Made by a program: the position numbers and the translations under genes
Assembly: GCA_023238725.1 (NCBI GenBank)
Contig: CM041547.1
Coordinates: 19,353,144 to 19,417,143 of the forward strand
Direction of reading: 5' to 3'
Source of the DNA: Scortum barcoo
Taxonomy: Eukaryota; Chordata; Actinopteri; Centrarchiformes; Terapontidae
DNA length: 64,000 bases
The notes under the pieces: model-generated
Told to the model about the DNA's origin: nothing
Database searches by the model: none
Seen by the model: the letters and a program-made list of their open reading frames with translations, nothing else
Part shown: positions 23,198 to 37,539 of the stretch, one piece after another
Numbering within the stretch: position 1 is the stretch's first letter
Layout: each line of letters starts with the position of its first letter

Positions 23198-26100
23198 CCT
23201 GACAGAGAAACTTCAACGAAGCATTTAGTCTGCCCGTTCCTCGATGTTAATTCAACAGAGGGGTGTTTCCGTCCACACTGAGATGTCCTCTTGTCTTTAT
23301 CGGTCACTTCATCTCGACTAAACCGCAGAGAGCAGCTGGAGGAGGCTGCACACACCGCGGCGCTGCAACACACACACACACACACACCTCTAATAATAGA
23401 AAATATACACTGAATAAAGTTAGCATATAGTGAAGACCACCATTGCAGAAACTCTGATTAAAAAGACTATTTACTAATATAATACTCATATACTCGTGTT
23501 ACGGTAGATAACTACACAAATAAAGAGTAATGTTTAAAGTGAGGATGTTAATAATGACTGTGTTGTAGTTCCGCACTTTAACCACCAGAGGGCAGCTCTA
23601 AATAGTCAATAGTGACAGTCCCATACTGATGTTCTCTATGAAAACCACTGAAAGAAAATAATTTAAAAAGACACCTGTGATTCTAATAACCTGTTGTAGA
23701 TATTATTCAATTTGATATTCAGTGTAGATGAGCCCTAAATGCATTTTCCAGAAAGGGACCATGTATTATTAATCAGCGCATTTTACTGCTCTCCTGTGGT
23801 TACATTGAGGAACTGCAACATATTAAAAAATCTACATAACATTAATTACAGACTTGATAATTGTGATTGTGAGAAAATACACACAACCGTTAAGACATTT
23901 AAGGTGAGGGTCAAGTGGCTGACTGTAGGAGTCGAGCTAATAAACTTCTCCATCATCACTGGCACCTTCTTACACTGGAGTAGTAATCATTTTAGCACAG
24001 TTGGCAAGAACACCAAAAAGTATACCACAGGTCACTTCAGCTGCCTCCATTTGTTTAGTGACCTTTAACTTACCCCTTAAAGTGGCCCCTGGATGGTCTC
24101 CCAGCAGAAGCTGGAGATGACTGTTGACCACTAGAGAATAATTTAATTTTAAGTTTACTGCTAATATGTAGTTCTACGTGATTACTAATGGTGGATAGTG
24201 AAAACTTGATTCTAAGTCTGCATTGATAAAGGTGGAGAATTCCCTCTCCTGTCATCAATGCAGTAATTTACCAGTGTTGATGCTGCTGTAATATCTTACT
24301 ATAATAACTTGTACTTGATGATTTCTAATATAATAATAATACTATTATATCATAATAATATATATATCATAATACTGATATTAATGTTGTGTTGTAGTAC
24401 CTGAATGTGACCAGTAGAGGACAGTGAACACTCATCATTCTAAATAAATAAAACAAACTTCTGGTTTAATTTGAAAAACAAACTGCAAATGCCTATTTCA
24501 GCATAGTATCAAGTTATTTTTCAGATGATTCAGAGAGCAGCAAGAGGGTGAGTTGAACTGTATAAAATAAATAAAGCCCCCCCCTCATTTTCCAGTGCTT
24601 TCTTTATAAATGGCAATCATTTGATAACACACAGACTTTTGTCATTCTATGAGAATGATGTGAAAAGCACACAAAATGTCACAAAGAATATTTACACCAA
24701 TTATCTGGATATATTTTAGCCACAAATTTAATAGATTTTTACAGTTCCTTACCTTAACCATGAAAGGGAAGCATGCCACCATGCATCCACCTCCAGTAGA
24801 CTTTCAAAAATAAAGCAACATTTTAATAAGTTAACAAGTTAACTGAATGTCTTTGTACTATCAGATGACCATTTGCGATCGGTGATGTTCACTCTCCGCA
24901 GTTTTATCTTTGATGACTGCGTCTGTGGAGGTTTACCAGTCATAGTTAACCTTATGTATGACCAGCATAATATCTCCAATTAACTTCATGGTTGGGACCA
25001 TAGAGGTTGTTAACCTCAGAATAAACTGATATGATTCTGCTTTGATCAGTGCTGTGACTATTTGATACTGGGCAGGGTTGGCACTAGATTAATTAGAAAT
25101 GTAATATCTCATAGTTTGCGCCCTTGGAACACAAAAATGTTATGACAAACTACATTTACTACTTCTGCTGGGACCAACACAGCAAGGTTTGACCTGATAT
25201 TCTCCAAAACAAATGTCCCCATATTTTCAATATATCATATGAATGAGAAGTAATTAAAGTGACGATTCATTTATCTCCAGTGTTTTGTGTCATTAATAAC
25301 CTGTGTAATTACAGGTCTTTAAAGCACGACAACAGTCATTCTACTTGGTATTATACTGAGCTATTGTGGATTTAGAGGGTTATCAAAGTATCTAAAAGAA
25401 TGAAAAATATGTAATTTGTCAGGCCTTAACAAGTACAACTGGCAATGGAGAGGATGTCAATCCAGCACAGTCTGCGGGCTACATGCCCACACAGTCCTGA
25501 GAGGTCTAATTAGGTAAAATAAGTAAACACACTTGTTGGAGTATATCATGGGTGTGCAGGGTCTTTAAAATGTCAAACAAACAAGCTGCATTGAGTTGTT
25601 TTTCTCTTTTTACACAACAAGGGAAATACCCTTCATTTGTACATTTTAATTTAAACAGCTTCAAAAATTTAACATGGATTTCTGAGTATGAGGCTGTATT
25701 TAATAGGATCTGTAACAACATTGTTTTCGGCAGTTGCAACCCACTTCAAGAACACATAATAAAGTCTGAAAAGTTCTGAAAATATGATTATGTTCATGCT
25801 GTTTAAAGTATCAGCATTTATTTTAGTCCTACCACAGATAATACTTCTGTAATAATATGAACTATGACAACTCAACGTGAAATCCAAAGTTGTTGTTTTT
25901 TTTAAAAGCCCACTGAAAATAGCCAAGTTTTGACGTTGGTTTAAAGGCATTAAAATGGCGCCTCAATGTTCTCTATGGTATTTTATTCAGTTAGTTCAGT
26001 CTATATTGCTCCTGTGGTAATTCCCTTTAAGGTATTCCTCTCTCAAACTCTTCATCCAATCAGCACATTTCCCTCTTTCTCTCTCTCTGGTTACTCCCAA

Positions 26101-26784
26101 AACATTTAACAAGTATGCATGTTTCCTTGCTCCAGCTCAATCTCTAGTTGACTCTAACTGTATGTTAATGTGAAATCAACAGGATTGCAAATCTTGCTAC
26201 TGTTTTGTTAAGGAATGCCAATAGTGCACACAGGTAAAACCAAAGCACAACTATTCAATTACACACACAGTATAACAGCTCTTCATAGACGGCAAGTCAA
26301 ACACTTACATTTTACTCAACTGTATGCGTTTGATGAGTTTGTTTACTAGCTCCAACAAGCGGCAGTGTTGCTTTGTGCTGTAGTGAGTGATGGATTTTCA
26401 AGTCATAAAAACTGCTATAGCTTAATTTTCCCACACAAGAAGCTCTAATGCACTGAACATTAGAAAAGATACAGGCCCAGAAATGTGCAAAAGCCATGAG
26501 TCATAATTATGGTGCTTTTTTTTTTCTGTTTCTAACATTTCATTATTAGATCAGCTTTACCAACATGTTAGATGAAGTTATATCTAAATGTCACTTAAAT
26601 TTTCTTCCTCAGCAGTTCATATTAAATGTGCAGGTGGACTCTGAGTGACGGACAGGAATCAGAGAAAGTGTGGTTTCCAAGGCCCAATTTGGCTTTTCTG
26701 TCTGTAAAATAAACTGTGCAGCCTACTTTTTGGCTTTAAATTGATGCTGATTAAGTTTGAAGCATGCTGGTACTTCAGCTGATA
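23198..26784. other. Intergenic between the GIMAP-like gene and ankfn1
   Basis: About 3.6 kb. It begins with the probable promoter of the GIMAP-like gene, including a CA dinucleotide run at 23364-23387. The rest is AT-rich with no exon or element that I can identify. Confidence 0.5.
23364..23387. repeat. (CA)n microsatellite
   Basis: About 24 bases of CA repeat upstream of the GIMAP-like gene. Confidence 0.85.
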
Positions 26785-27524
26785 TCAGGATGAATTGTTT
26801 GAAGGTCTGTCCCACTCCACGTGGTTTCTTACTGGAAAGCATGCTGCCTTGCTGGGAACCTGACAAGACGACGCGTCCTCTGAAGGTAAATTCCAGCTCA
26901 AAATAGGCATGTCACTGCCTCCAGCATGAGAGGCAGACGTGTCCTGTCCCTGTAACACGGGATTCTCACAGTGCATCTCTGGCACACTGCTGCTATGGTG
27001 CAGGTTGGGCTGCGACACACACTCGGCTCCATTGATCAAATTTGAATTCTCTAACTCGAAGAAGGTGTTGTCTTCACCGATGCCCAGTCCAAAGCTCTCA
27101 AGCATGTCCATTACTGATGGCATGGATGGGCCACTAGGGATCTCCTCCTCAGTAAGACTCAGTGTGGGCAGGATGTCCACCAACTCTGCCATCTCCATTG
27201 GCCGGATCACCTCAGTGATGCTGGGAGGGAAGTCCTGTTCACCGTTGCAGGACTCCTGCTTTTCCAACACTGTATAACCCATTTCCTGTGCGACGGCAGC
27301 AGGCTCTAGTCCAGATTCGATCAAAGCGCTCGCACATCCCAATTCTGACTGGCCAATGCTCGTCAGGTCCACAGTTGACTGGGCAGCAATGTCCACAGGG
27401 TATCCTCCCTTGGCAACGCCCTCCGTTAACACCAGTGCAGCCTCTTCGGGGGCAGTCATGATTCCTGCCGAAGCCGAGACCTCAGCGGTGACAACATTTG
27501 GTGGAGTCACGCTGACTAGACACT
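26785..27524 (-). CDS. ankfn1: ankfn1 exon 18: long terminal coding exon
   Basis: 245 codons plus stop, after acceptor CCTTTTAG. The translation is acidic, Ser/Thr/Pro-rich and probably disordered (TLSLTEEEIPSGPSMPSVMD), with the possible short helix MLESFGLGIGED. I recognise no domain. It contributes almost a quarter of the protein. Confidence 0.8.
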
Positions 27525-30500
27525 CTAAAAGGGAAATGGGAAGACAAATTTTAAGTCTTAACACTCTTTGACAGATCATAGCAGCTTGGCCGACAAAATA
27601 TAATGTGATACATGCTCGTCCACACCAACATCATCTTTGTACCTGTAATGGCTCTCTGTGCTTGTAACCGATGGGGCCATGTGAGTCTGGGGGTCAAACT
27701 CTCCTCCTCTTCCTCACCGTCAGGGCGTGCCGGCGGGTCTCCTCCCATCACCAGGCCCAGAGGCACCGCCCCGACCCACTGTTTGGACCGAACACACTGC
27801 AGACAGTCCATAATCCAGCGGGCGTCCCTCCACACCACATCCAGACGCTAAAGAAACAGGAAAATAAAGGGTAACAGAGAAATGGAAATAGTTTAGTTAT
27901 TTAACGTCCAGCCAAAATCACATTTATTTGGCCTGTTTTGTATTAAAAAATAATGTCTACAACAACTGTCCTCCTGGTCCTGTCCTGATTAGAACACTCA
28001 CTCATAATATTCAGGTTGTTGCACTGAATCATTCACACTGATGGGTAAATCCAAGTAAAAAGCCTTTATTTCTTATTCATTTCCCTCATTAAACCCACAT
28101 TAACACAGAAAAAGAGACGCATTATGATTTGATCTTACGTGGGAAAGCTCGGTGATGTGGTTCAGGCGCTCTCGGGCTTCCTGCACCTCCTTCGTGTCCA
28201 GCGCCTCCCTCAGAGCCTGCTGGGCCAGATGAGTGTCCAGCTCCAGCCTCACCCAGGCCTGGCAGTACTGGGACAGAAAGTCCCATTCATACGTCCAGAA
28301 ATGAACTGGTGATGAGCCAGAGGAAAGAGGAAAGACAAATCACTACATCAAAGTCGAGAGAAGAAGCCTTCATTAGTGCACTTTATCATGCCTTTAGCGT
28401 GGGAATTTAAAAGAAGGGTCAAAAGGAAAGATGGATTTAAAACAGAGTCTAAACAAATCCTAAAGTGGGGAAAAGGAGGATCAAGGGACTAATTAGATAA
28501 GAAAAACTACAAAAGTGACTCATCTTTGAAAGACCAAAAGATAAGATACTATATCTTAGTGTGCTTTTCACATATTTCACTTTCCAATCTGGCAGTGGCA
28601 ATGGTTGAAATGTATTTCATGGGTTATTTGGGGAGGGGGTGTTAAATTCTTTCTGGAGTTCCTTTGAAGTTGAGACATATTTATTAACCTTAATGAGATG
28701 TAAGCCATATAAAATGATTTCTGTCCCTTTGTTCTGATGTGATGCTACTGTTTTTTTAACTTCTGAGGAACACATTGTTGCTTGTAATAATAGAAGATTA
28801 CTGTGCTAGGTATTTTATCTTAACCAAAAGCTCCACAGTTTGATGAACTTGTCATATTAATCACAGTTTTTTATAATTGCTGCCAACGGCATAACTTAGC
28901 TCTCCTTTTTCCATCCTCTCCCACTGCACTGCTTGAAATACAGTGTGTTCTAATAGCACGTCCTTTGTCTATGGACCTGTGCAACTGCAGTTTTTCCACG
29001 TACCCAGCTCAAAGATCTGCAGGGGCATGGTGAGCCCAGGCTCTTTGGTCCCGACCAGAGGCCAGTAGCTGGAGCTGAAGTCCTCACTGGGGGGCAGCAG
29101 CAGCACCATGGACAGCTTGTCTCCAAACTGAAGCAGTTCCCGCGTGTACACGCCATACTGATATGCCTGTCACAGATGAAAAACTATGTCCAAATGTGTC
29201 CAGGGTAATGATAAAATAGTACAAATACAGGAAAATTGAACCAGTTCAGAATATTCTCCTCCTTTCTACACAATTCATAACATAGTTATTCAGAAAGAAT
29301 AATCTGGAGGTGGCTGTTTGAAAATCATGTTTACCCTGTAGAGGGGGATGTTGAGCTTTGTCAGGAGGTGCGTGACCGCAGCTCTCAGAGACCGGACGAA
29401 CTCCGCCAGCCCGCTGCTCTCTATCAAGCTCTCGTCCTCGCTGCTCAGCAGGTTTGGAGCGCTGCCATTAGTTTCGGTGTAAACATGACTCTGAAGCCAT
29501 GCCCACTCCTCTCTGCCACACAGTGATGATGCAATTAACAAAACACTACCAGAAAAGCATAATAGGTACAGGGAGCCAGTGCTGTGACAGCAAAGGTACA
29601 AAAACCCATCAATGAGAATGAAATGAGGATCATTCTCCAAAGCATGTCTTGTGTTTTTGGATGAAAGTTGTGAGCAGGGCCGCTGTCTTGTTGGTGAAGA
29701 CTTGTGGGACATCTAAGAGATGAGGGCTGGCTGCTGAACAACATCCCATCTAAAGCCAGTAACTACAACACTTAAAATATCCTTTGAATTGTGTGTGAGT
29801 GAAGGTGTGGTATAGTTTGCTTTGAAAAATGCTCAGCAACAACAAAGTATCATTTGTTGTTAAGGTAGGATATAGAGAACAATTGCTATGGTCTTTTGAA
29901 CCAATCAGCACAGTGTGTGATGCAACAGTACGTCACATGTTCAAACTGTGTTACCTGGAAACGTGGGCATTGTGTCGGATCCGTGTGTGGCAGAGTAGAT
30001 TGGGCAGCCTCTGGGGCACCAGGACCCTGATCTGTTCCACCGAGCTGTACAGTTTCAAGATGCCCACATACAGACCTGGCTGGGTCCACTGAGTGCTGTG
30101 CCTGTGGAAGGATAGTTTCTCCTGGAGAGCGAATAGAAATAGGTACAGCGTGTGGGAATTTAAGAGATGTTAATAGGATGTAATGTTTAGGTGCCTTTTA
30201 TTTGCTGTGTCTCATTTTGTTTTTCATTTGCTTAGCTAATTTGGTTGGGGCTTGCTAAATTAATTCCACTGCATTTTCAGGGTTATTTGAGTTGCAGAGG
30301 AGAGAAAAACGTGGCTCAATAATCAAGTCGGGAAAGTCAATACACTCAATCCCTATGCACTCAGCGCCAAACAGATTCAGTAGCGCTTAGCTGCTGCTCG
30401 GTACGTCCATGATGTTAGACTTTTTCGGTGTATCTCTATTTTACACAAACACAAACTCAGCCTCACCGTGAGCTGTTCATATAGCATGTCCATGGCAGTG

Positions 30501-33500
30501 GGCTCAGGGAGCAGAGGAGTCCTGCTGCGGTTCTTTTCCAAGCGGTCCAGAGGCATCCAGTGGAGCGGAGGGTCGGGGGGGCTTGAAGAGGCACAGATAT
30601 GTCAGGGTAAAAATGAAAAATCTATTTAATTTAATAATCTATTTAATTAACTTAGTATAACACATCCAGCATATCACCAACAACAGACTAGATATCCTGA
30701 TCCTCATTCTGCATGGATGCTAAACAGCCTGATGCCTGATCAGGTTATCATTTCCCCTGGGAAAGGGCAGTTCTGATTTGGGTTATTGATAAAGTCTAGC
30801 GGACTGATTGAAAATTCAGTCAGTTTTTCAAAATTGTTTGTTTCATCATAAAGGTTTGGGACATAATAGCAGCTGAGTAGTAAGATGGAGGCCGTTCTTC
30901 AGACAGAATCCAGAGGTTAAAGCTTCCTTTGATGCTGTGCACTCTTTATGGGAGGAAGAAAAAATGGGGATTAACAGAATGTAACAAAAGGCTCTTTGTC
31001 ACCTGGGAGGGTTCGGGAACTCCTTCAGAGTCACTAGTAAGACGTTGCCCTGCCGGTCTTTCAATGGTTCGTAGTACACCTGGCCTAGGTCCATTGTTCC
31101 CAGAGAAGACTAAAGGCAGAGGAAGGTGGTGAGGTAAAACAGAAACATGAGGGTGAATAAATATGAGGATGTTAGGGATTAACGCAGTGAAACTCAGGTT
31201 CTGGGTGTACAAATATGTAGCCTGAGATAGGGAAACAAGGCACCAGTAAGAAGAGAAAGGAAGAGGAACTATTAAGAGGTAATTAAAATAGCAATTAACC
31301 CATTTTGACGCTTCTTATTCTGCAGAGTAAGCTGCTTAACATCCTACCTGCAGCTGGGAAACAGCTCTTAAAATATTGTGCCTGTTCTGAAGGAGTGAGG
31401 AGGGCGATGAATGAGCAGCGGAGAGGGCCTGCTGGAGCCAGGGCACTTGTTGCCATGCGCAGGACAGCTAGAAGGAAAAAAATCACATTAAATTTTAAGC
31501 TGCAGCTTAAATAAATCAATGGAATACTTTTATACTTCACTGATGAATGAAAACAGTTCACTGACATACTACACGTGTATTGAAATGGACTGATTTCAGA
31601 GTTACCAACAGCATCTATGTCAGTATATCTTAAATTTAAATATACATGACAGCTCACCTTTGCAAACCAAAGAAAGTCGTGGGTGATGGAGGTGGAGCAA
31701 CACTGGATCTCCACCAGTGGGATTTGATCTTCAGCTGTCACCAGGATGTTTTCTTTGTGGTAGAACACAGTAGCCAAGTACACACCCCTGATGAGATCAA
31801 TGACATTAACCAAATGATTAGAAAGATTAGATTGACTCTAAAATTATGATAAAACTATCAAATGGGTTGTGTCAGGTAAAACTCTGCAGTTTTATCACAA
31901 TAAATTTATGACATCAAACTGTCTCATCCCATGAAAATCTGAGAGAGATCAGAAAAGTCCCTCAACTCACAAAACAGCCGTTAATCCTTCAAGTGAAGTA
32001 AAAGCAAAAAAATCTTTCCACAGACCGGCATGATAATCCAGCAGAAAACATGTTTTTTTTTTTTTTAAATGCATTAGTATTCCCATCATGCTGTTATCAC
32101 TGTCAACTATAAATAACACTTTAACATTATTGCAAGTTATGCAAATGATGTTTGTGTCAAGCTTCGATAAGCATTTTCCTTTAAACCACCTCGTTTTGAA
32201 TAATCTATGTGCTGTTCAACTGCTTTTTTAAAGCAATGCTGCGGTTCTTATTCATGCAGTTATACCCTTTCCTACTTTGAAGCTGCCCCATTTATCCACT
32301 GTCAGCTACTGTGGTGAGTGTGGGCCACCAAACGCTTGTGGCAGCAAGAAGCGTTGATCAATCACGTGCCACTTTCCACAGTTCAGTGATTTCAGACATC
32401 ACCCTGTTCAAAAGACCTCCTCACTAATCTTGAGGCTGCAGCTGCTTTAATGTGACTGCTGTTCTTTTTCAATAACCGTAACAGATAAGAGTTTGGACTT
32501 GTTCTTTGTAGTCTATGCTGCTGTAATCGCATCGCATTTAATCCGTTACTCCCCATACCCTCAAGGCACAGTGGGACAGGTAAGACAGATAGAGCGCTAC
32601 CTCTGTAGGAGACGAACAAACTTGGTGGCAGACTGGAACAGTTGTTTGATGCCTCGAGACACAGACAGACGCTTGCTGGGACTCTGGGGCTTAGAGCTCT
32701 CTGCGGAGCGGAGGAGAGGAGGATCAAACAGGATGAGAATCACTTTATCTGGCAAAGTACATTCACCGTGCACGCACAAGATATTAGAATGGGTGAAGGT
32801 GGTGGATCGGATTTCTCTGTAGTGAAAAGAGCTGATCCGTACCGAACATGCTGCAGATATAAAATGGTGTAAAGTGGGAATTAAAAGTGAGCATATTAAG
32901 TCCTTATGATGTATTTTATTTTTTGATGTCCTTGATGCTGATTGTGTTTTCCGACACTTCAGAATCTCTTAATAAATACAGGTACAACAGAAAACAAGGT
33001 CAGAATTCTTGTATGACTACGGTACTTGGAAATTCTGAAAATCTGAGGTTGAAAAAAACACACAGTGCTTTCATACTGGAGGGAGGCAGTCAGATGTGTA
33101 GACCTTTTTAGTACATGATGGTATAACCACCAAAGGTACAATTAGTCTAGGAGTTAAAAGTAATAGATTTTTAGCAATAGAGGAACGTGGGATTTATCGT
33201 ATATAATGGTAAATATGTATATATTAGGAATAAAAATGCCAAACAAGGTCAAAGTGGTTTTGTTTTTCATTGCGACATCAATGCTGTGACAGAAAATAAT
33301 TAAAGTCTCATGGATATGCTTCCTTAACAGTAAATGCAATTGTTATATCAACAAAGACCCACCTTTACCTATGCAGTATCCTCTGTAATTTGGTTCTCTG
33401 GCATCTTCCAGCAGTTTCCTCGCAAGGGCCTCTTGATTTCTGAACTGTGACTTCACACCGATGCACTCTCTCCAACCTTCACGGGAAAAAAGAGAAACAA

Positions 33501-36500
33501 ATCATCACTTTCATTTTTATGCAATTAGGGAAAATCATTCAAGACATCAAGAAGTCATTTGCAGGTGAGTCCTGAGTGCTGCCGTTTCCTATCACGGTGA
33601 TTAGGAGGCAAGAGCTATTGCATGAGAGACCATCTGTGTGCTGAGACTAAGTTTCAATGCTAATTCAGTCAAAGCCACTGAAACTATGGCTCCTTTTAAG
33701 TTACATATGATGTTAATTGTGTTACCCAACATGCTGAATATCACTTGTGTCACTACTTTGGTTGTAGTCTGACTTATATTTGGATTTATAATAACATTTT
33801 CTGTCTTTAATCTCCATTTCAGAAACGTTGTGTGGCAATTTTTGCATCATTGCACAGCTTAAAGTGGAAAGTAACAGCAAGTAATGTAGAGAGAGATGGG
33901 ATGGCATGCAAGACAGATTATGAGCCAAATTCAAACTCAAAGCAGCAGGAGTATAAGGCCCATTGACTCACAGTGACATCTTTAATTCTCCATGTTTTAA
34001 TAATTAATTAATCTACCAGCCATGAGTGGATTCCACTTCTTTCACATCAGGCTTGATGTCAGCCAAGTAATTTCATTAGTCAGGGACAGAGAGAAAAAGA
34101 ACAGAGCCCTTTTAACATTGCAAGTCCATATTCATCAAAGTTTGCAGTTCAGTATACTCACTGGAGGGGGCAGCGCTGACTGGAGTAGAGCACTGAGGCG
34201 GGCCCCATCCTTTCACATTGTAGGCACTCACTCTTACAAAGTAATGCACTCCCTGCATTTGGAGAAGCACCAGACTGCCAAATTATCACCATGCATTAAC
34301 CTTATGAATCATCCATTCCAGGGCAAAAAAAAAAATCACATACCGCTCTCATTATTAATTCATCTGGTTTAGTAAGGCAGTTGAGTAGGATAAGTGTTTA
34401 CTTATAGAAAGTGGTTCAGCACAGCAGTCTGAGAGTGGGGAGCAATAAATACAGTCTGCGTGTAGGTGTGAAGTTAATGTGTGTATATTGCATGTGTGTG
34501 CATGATTGCATGTCCCTAAACTATTTAAATATGTGCACCTGCATCCAAGTCTTTTTGTGTGTTTGCAGTTATAATCTGTGAATGCCCTGATGGGTGCTTG
34601 CCTGTGTGTGTTTGTGCTTGAGTGAGCGTATGTAGGTGCTGCTTGACTTACTGTTGTGAGTCCGTTGATACTATGGGACGGGTTCTTGGTCTCTGTGACT
34701 TGGGCTGAGCCAAGGATGCGTTTGAAGCTGGCTGAGGTGCTCCATTCCACTGTGAACACAAAACAACTTCACTGACACATTATTCTCTGGCTTTACTCAG
34801 ATCCCCCATAAGGATTAAGGACTAAGGATTTAGGATTAAGGATTTTTTACACTTTCAGGAACTTGCTGTACCTGGGCTTAATCTACCCTTGGCTGCGAAG
34901 TATTTATGCAGCTGTAAAACTAAGTTGCAAAAATAGAGAAGCCAAACTCAATCCATAAAAATAAGGCTTTAATACCTGTCAGCCTAAATGATGTGTGAGA
35001 CTTTAACCTCCTACTTTATTAAATTTCCCCTCCCCTCATCTATCTGTCTGTTCATCCATCCATCCATTTATAGCAAATTCTTATTCAAAGTCTTAGTTAT
35101 TCACCACCTACCCCTGTAGCGGGTGATGAGCCCCATGGTGTCACCTTCTGGCTCTTTGATTGCCACAAACAGGGAGGATGTGCTGGTCACCAGTATGGAC
35201 ACATGACTGGGAGGCCCAGGGAGCTCTGGGTAAAAGATTTACACAGACCAATGTTAAAAATGAGCACTTATGAGCACTAGTACCAACTATTAATGGACAA
35301 CCACAGATTAAAAAGGTAGTTTTGTATTTAAACAAGAATCCCGTTGCCCAATGGCTCTCAACCTAACCAACCGAGTCTAATAAAATTGAGAGGTTCTTCC
35401 CTTAGAGATCTGTGTTGCTCAAAGACGCTGAATCTCCAACAGCTCTGTCTGAGCTGTTCTGTAGCTGATCTTGCACTCTCAAATGTTTGCACATGAATAG
35501 AGCCACTGGAAAGAGTTTCTCTGCAGGAATCAGCAAACTAAATCTATATTGCAACAGCAGCCCCATCACGCGTCCAGATAAAGACAAATTTTTGCATTGT
35601 GATGAAATGTTACTGTGACCCGAGCCATGACACAAATAGAAAAAGTCCTCAGAGAAAACACATTTATATTTTACATTTTTTAGCACTCTGCTGACACTGA
35701 TTTGCAACAAGAGTATGCTTAATTTTACTGCAACAAGAAGAGCTGCTGCCTTATTGGCCTTAAACAATAACGCTGTGATCATAAAACAGTCAAGGAAGGA
35801 AGGAAAACTGTAAGTGTTTGAAAATGAAATTAAATGAGAGCTAAGAGGAGACACTTATATAGAACAATTAAAGTAAGTGCAGAGGGGACACCATCACATA
35901 CTTCTATAAAAAATGCAGGACTTTGAACCAATGGATTGCCAGAAGGAAGAAGACTTGTGTGGGTTGGTTGCACCAGCACCAAGGCTTTGAATTTGATACA
36001 AGCAGCCACTGGCAGCCGGTGGAGGGAGTGCAGGGCATGGGAGAATTTGGAAAGGTTGATGACAAGGCAGTCTGTTGAATTTTGGATGAGTTGAAAGGGG
36101 CTGGAGGGAGATTTTCAAGAGGCCAACTCTGACTTACAAGAAAGGTAATCAGTAAAACCTAAGCAAGAACCTTGGCCTAAATACCTCATCAACGCGGTCT
36201 GATCAACAGTGTTGGAGGGGCTTTATAGAGGAACATTGGAAAATGAGTAGTCCTACCTTTGTAGTATGAGAAAAAACCCTGCAAGAATACTAATATATTC
36301 TGGCAAATGAGGACTGAAAAGAAACTGGCCTGTGACCTAGATCCCTCTCTTAAGCTGTAGTTCAATAAAGGCCACAAGCTGACCCGAGATCACTGACCTG
36401 TCTTTTGGAAGTTCTCTCTCATCCGGCAGTATAGTTGCAGTCTGAGGCTCCAGAGGTGGACGTGTCTCTGGACCTCAGCCTGTGCCTGCAGCCCTGCCCC

Positions 36501-37526
36501 CGTCTTCCTAAACACCTCCTTCTTCCTCTCCTCCACCCGTTTGCCCGCCAGTGCCACCAAGGCATCCAACTTCAGTGTCCACTCTGCTGGTTGGCACACT
36601 GAGAGAAAATACAGTTGGGAAAGATGAGGAGACCGAGTGGCGGGGTTACAATTTGCACTGAATTAAAACTGAGCCTTACAACAGCATTTTAAAACCGTCC
36701 TCTCTCAACAAAAATTTTATGTTACTCATGATATTTTAAAATGTAAGACTCACAAACAGGGTTATGTCTGGCTCCCGCCTTTGTCAACACGTGGAGCAGA
36801 AGGGAATTGTGGGTGAGGGCAGCGACGTCCAGGGGGACCAGGCCCTGTTCGCTCACCCGGTTCACCCCCTTCTCCCTCTCTCTCTCCCAGTCCTTCTCTT
36901 TCTTCTCCCCTTTCTCCCACATGCTTCCTCCTCCACAGTTGGTGTGGTCTCTGGACAGCAGGCTTTGTACAGCCAAAGTGTCCTCATTTTCCACTGCCTC
37001 CCACAAGGTCTTGTACTAATGGGGAGCAGGGGGGAAGGTGAAGGGCCAACAGGGGGTGGGCGGGTGAGGGAGAAAGACAGAAGAAGAGAGTTCACACTAA
37101 AAAGAGACATTTATTTTATGAGGTAGAGGGAAGAGAGTTGCTGTTCAAGGAAAGAGGCAGTGGACGGCACAGAAATACGGGACACATAAATCAAATCATA
37201 AATCAGACCAGCAGTCCCGACTGGGATAATGCATTCATAGTGACACTGAGCCAGCATGTAAAGTAAGATCTTATAATTTAAAATAGAAATGCAACCAGAC
37301 GACAGGAGGGCGTTTCAGCCGGAGCAACCAGACTTCCCCACAAAATGACACCCAAATATCTTACAGCATCTGCAGACTTGCTGAGGTGTTTGGGTGTGTC
37401 CGTTTCCCCGGCAACAGATGACTCTCCACCCCTCAGTCTGACGGACAGGTTCCTATAGATGCGTTTGGCCGAGACAGGGCCCATTGATCGCCGGCGCTGG
37501 GGCGGGTTCCTCATGGACACAGACAT
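26785..37526 (-). CDS. ankfn1: Ankyrin repeat and fibronectin type III domain protein 1 (wide-awake relative)
   Basis: Relative of Drosophila wide awake/banderuola and mammalian ANKFN1 (mouse mutants have vestibular and rhythm defects); biochemical role unclear. Eighteen minus-strand exons, all phase-consistent: 37365-37526, 36754-37015, 36398-36598, 35112-35225, 34652-34749, 34162-34252, 33369-33476, 32601-32700, 31658-31787, 31348-31467, 31003-31109, 30467-30581, 29955-30121, 29335-29512, 29004-29166, 28139-28305, 27643-27847, 26785-27524, totalling about 1075 residues. Domains: basic N-terminus (RRRSMGPVSAKRIYRNLSVR), ankyrin region (residues 55-141), helical linker, FN3 (about 209-310), then a long conserved region (NYRGYCIG, VYYEPLKDRQGNVLLVTL, GLYVGILKLYSSVEQIRVLV) and an acidic tail. 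The start used is the first ATG in the first exon; an upstream coding exon may exist (see 39914-39971). Identity rests on domain order and remembered family motifs. Confidence 0.85.
34162..35225 (-). CDS. ankfn1: ankfn1 exons 4-6: fibronectin type III domain
   Basis: Exons 35112-35225, 34652-34749 and 34162-34252 together encode a single FN3 fold: ELPGPPSHVSILVTSTSSL at its start, GLITRYRVEWS as the conserved middle strand with tryptophan, and HYFVRVSAYNVKGWGPPQ as the typical Y-x-V-R-V-x-A-x-N strand. The two internal introns (phases 1 and 0) split the domain. Confidence 0.85.
35930..36110 (-). mobile_element. Possible LINE 3' ORF fragment in an ankfn1 intron
   Basis: On the minus strand one frame reads FSHALHSLHRLPVAACIKFK, resembling the LHWLPV...RIxFK segment common near the end of fish LINE polyproteins. 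It is short and has no recognised boundaries, so this is tentative. It lies in the 1.2-kb intron between exons 3 and 4. Confidence 0.4.
36754..37015 (-). CDS. ankfn1: ankfn1 exon 2: ankyrin-repeat exon
   Basis: Starts YKTLWEAVENEDTLAVQSLL after acceptor CCATTAG and ends in phase 1 at donor GTGAGT. Two ankyrin-like helical pairs (EAVENEDTLAVQSLLSRD and GLVPLDVAALTHNSLLLHVL) are separated by an insertion of about 30 highly charged residues rich in Lys, Glu and Arg. The TPLH-type ankyrin signature is degenerate (VPLDVAA). Confidence 0.85.
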
Positions 37527-37539
37527 GACAGGTAAGGTG

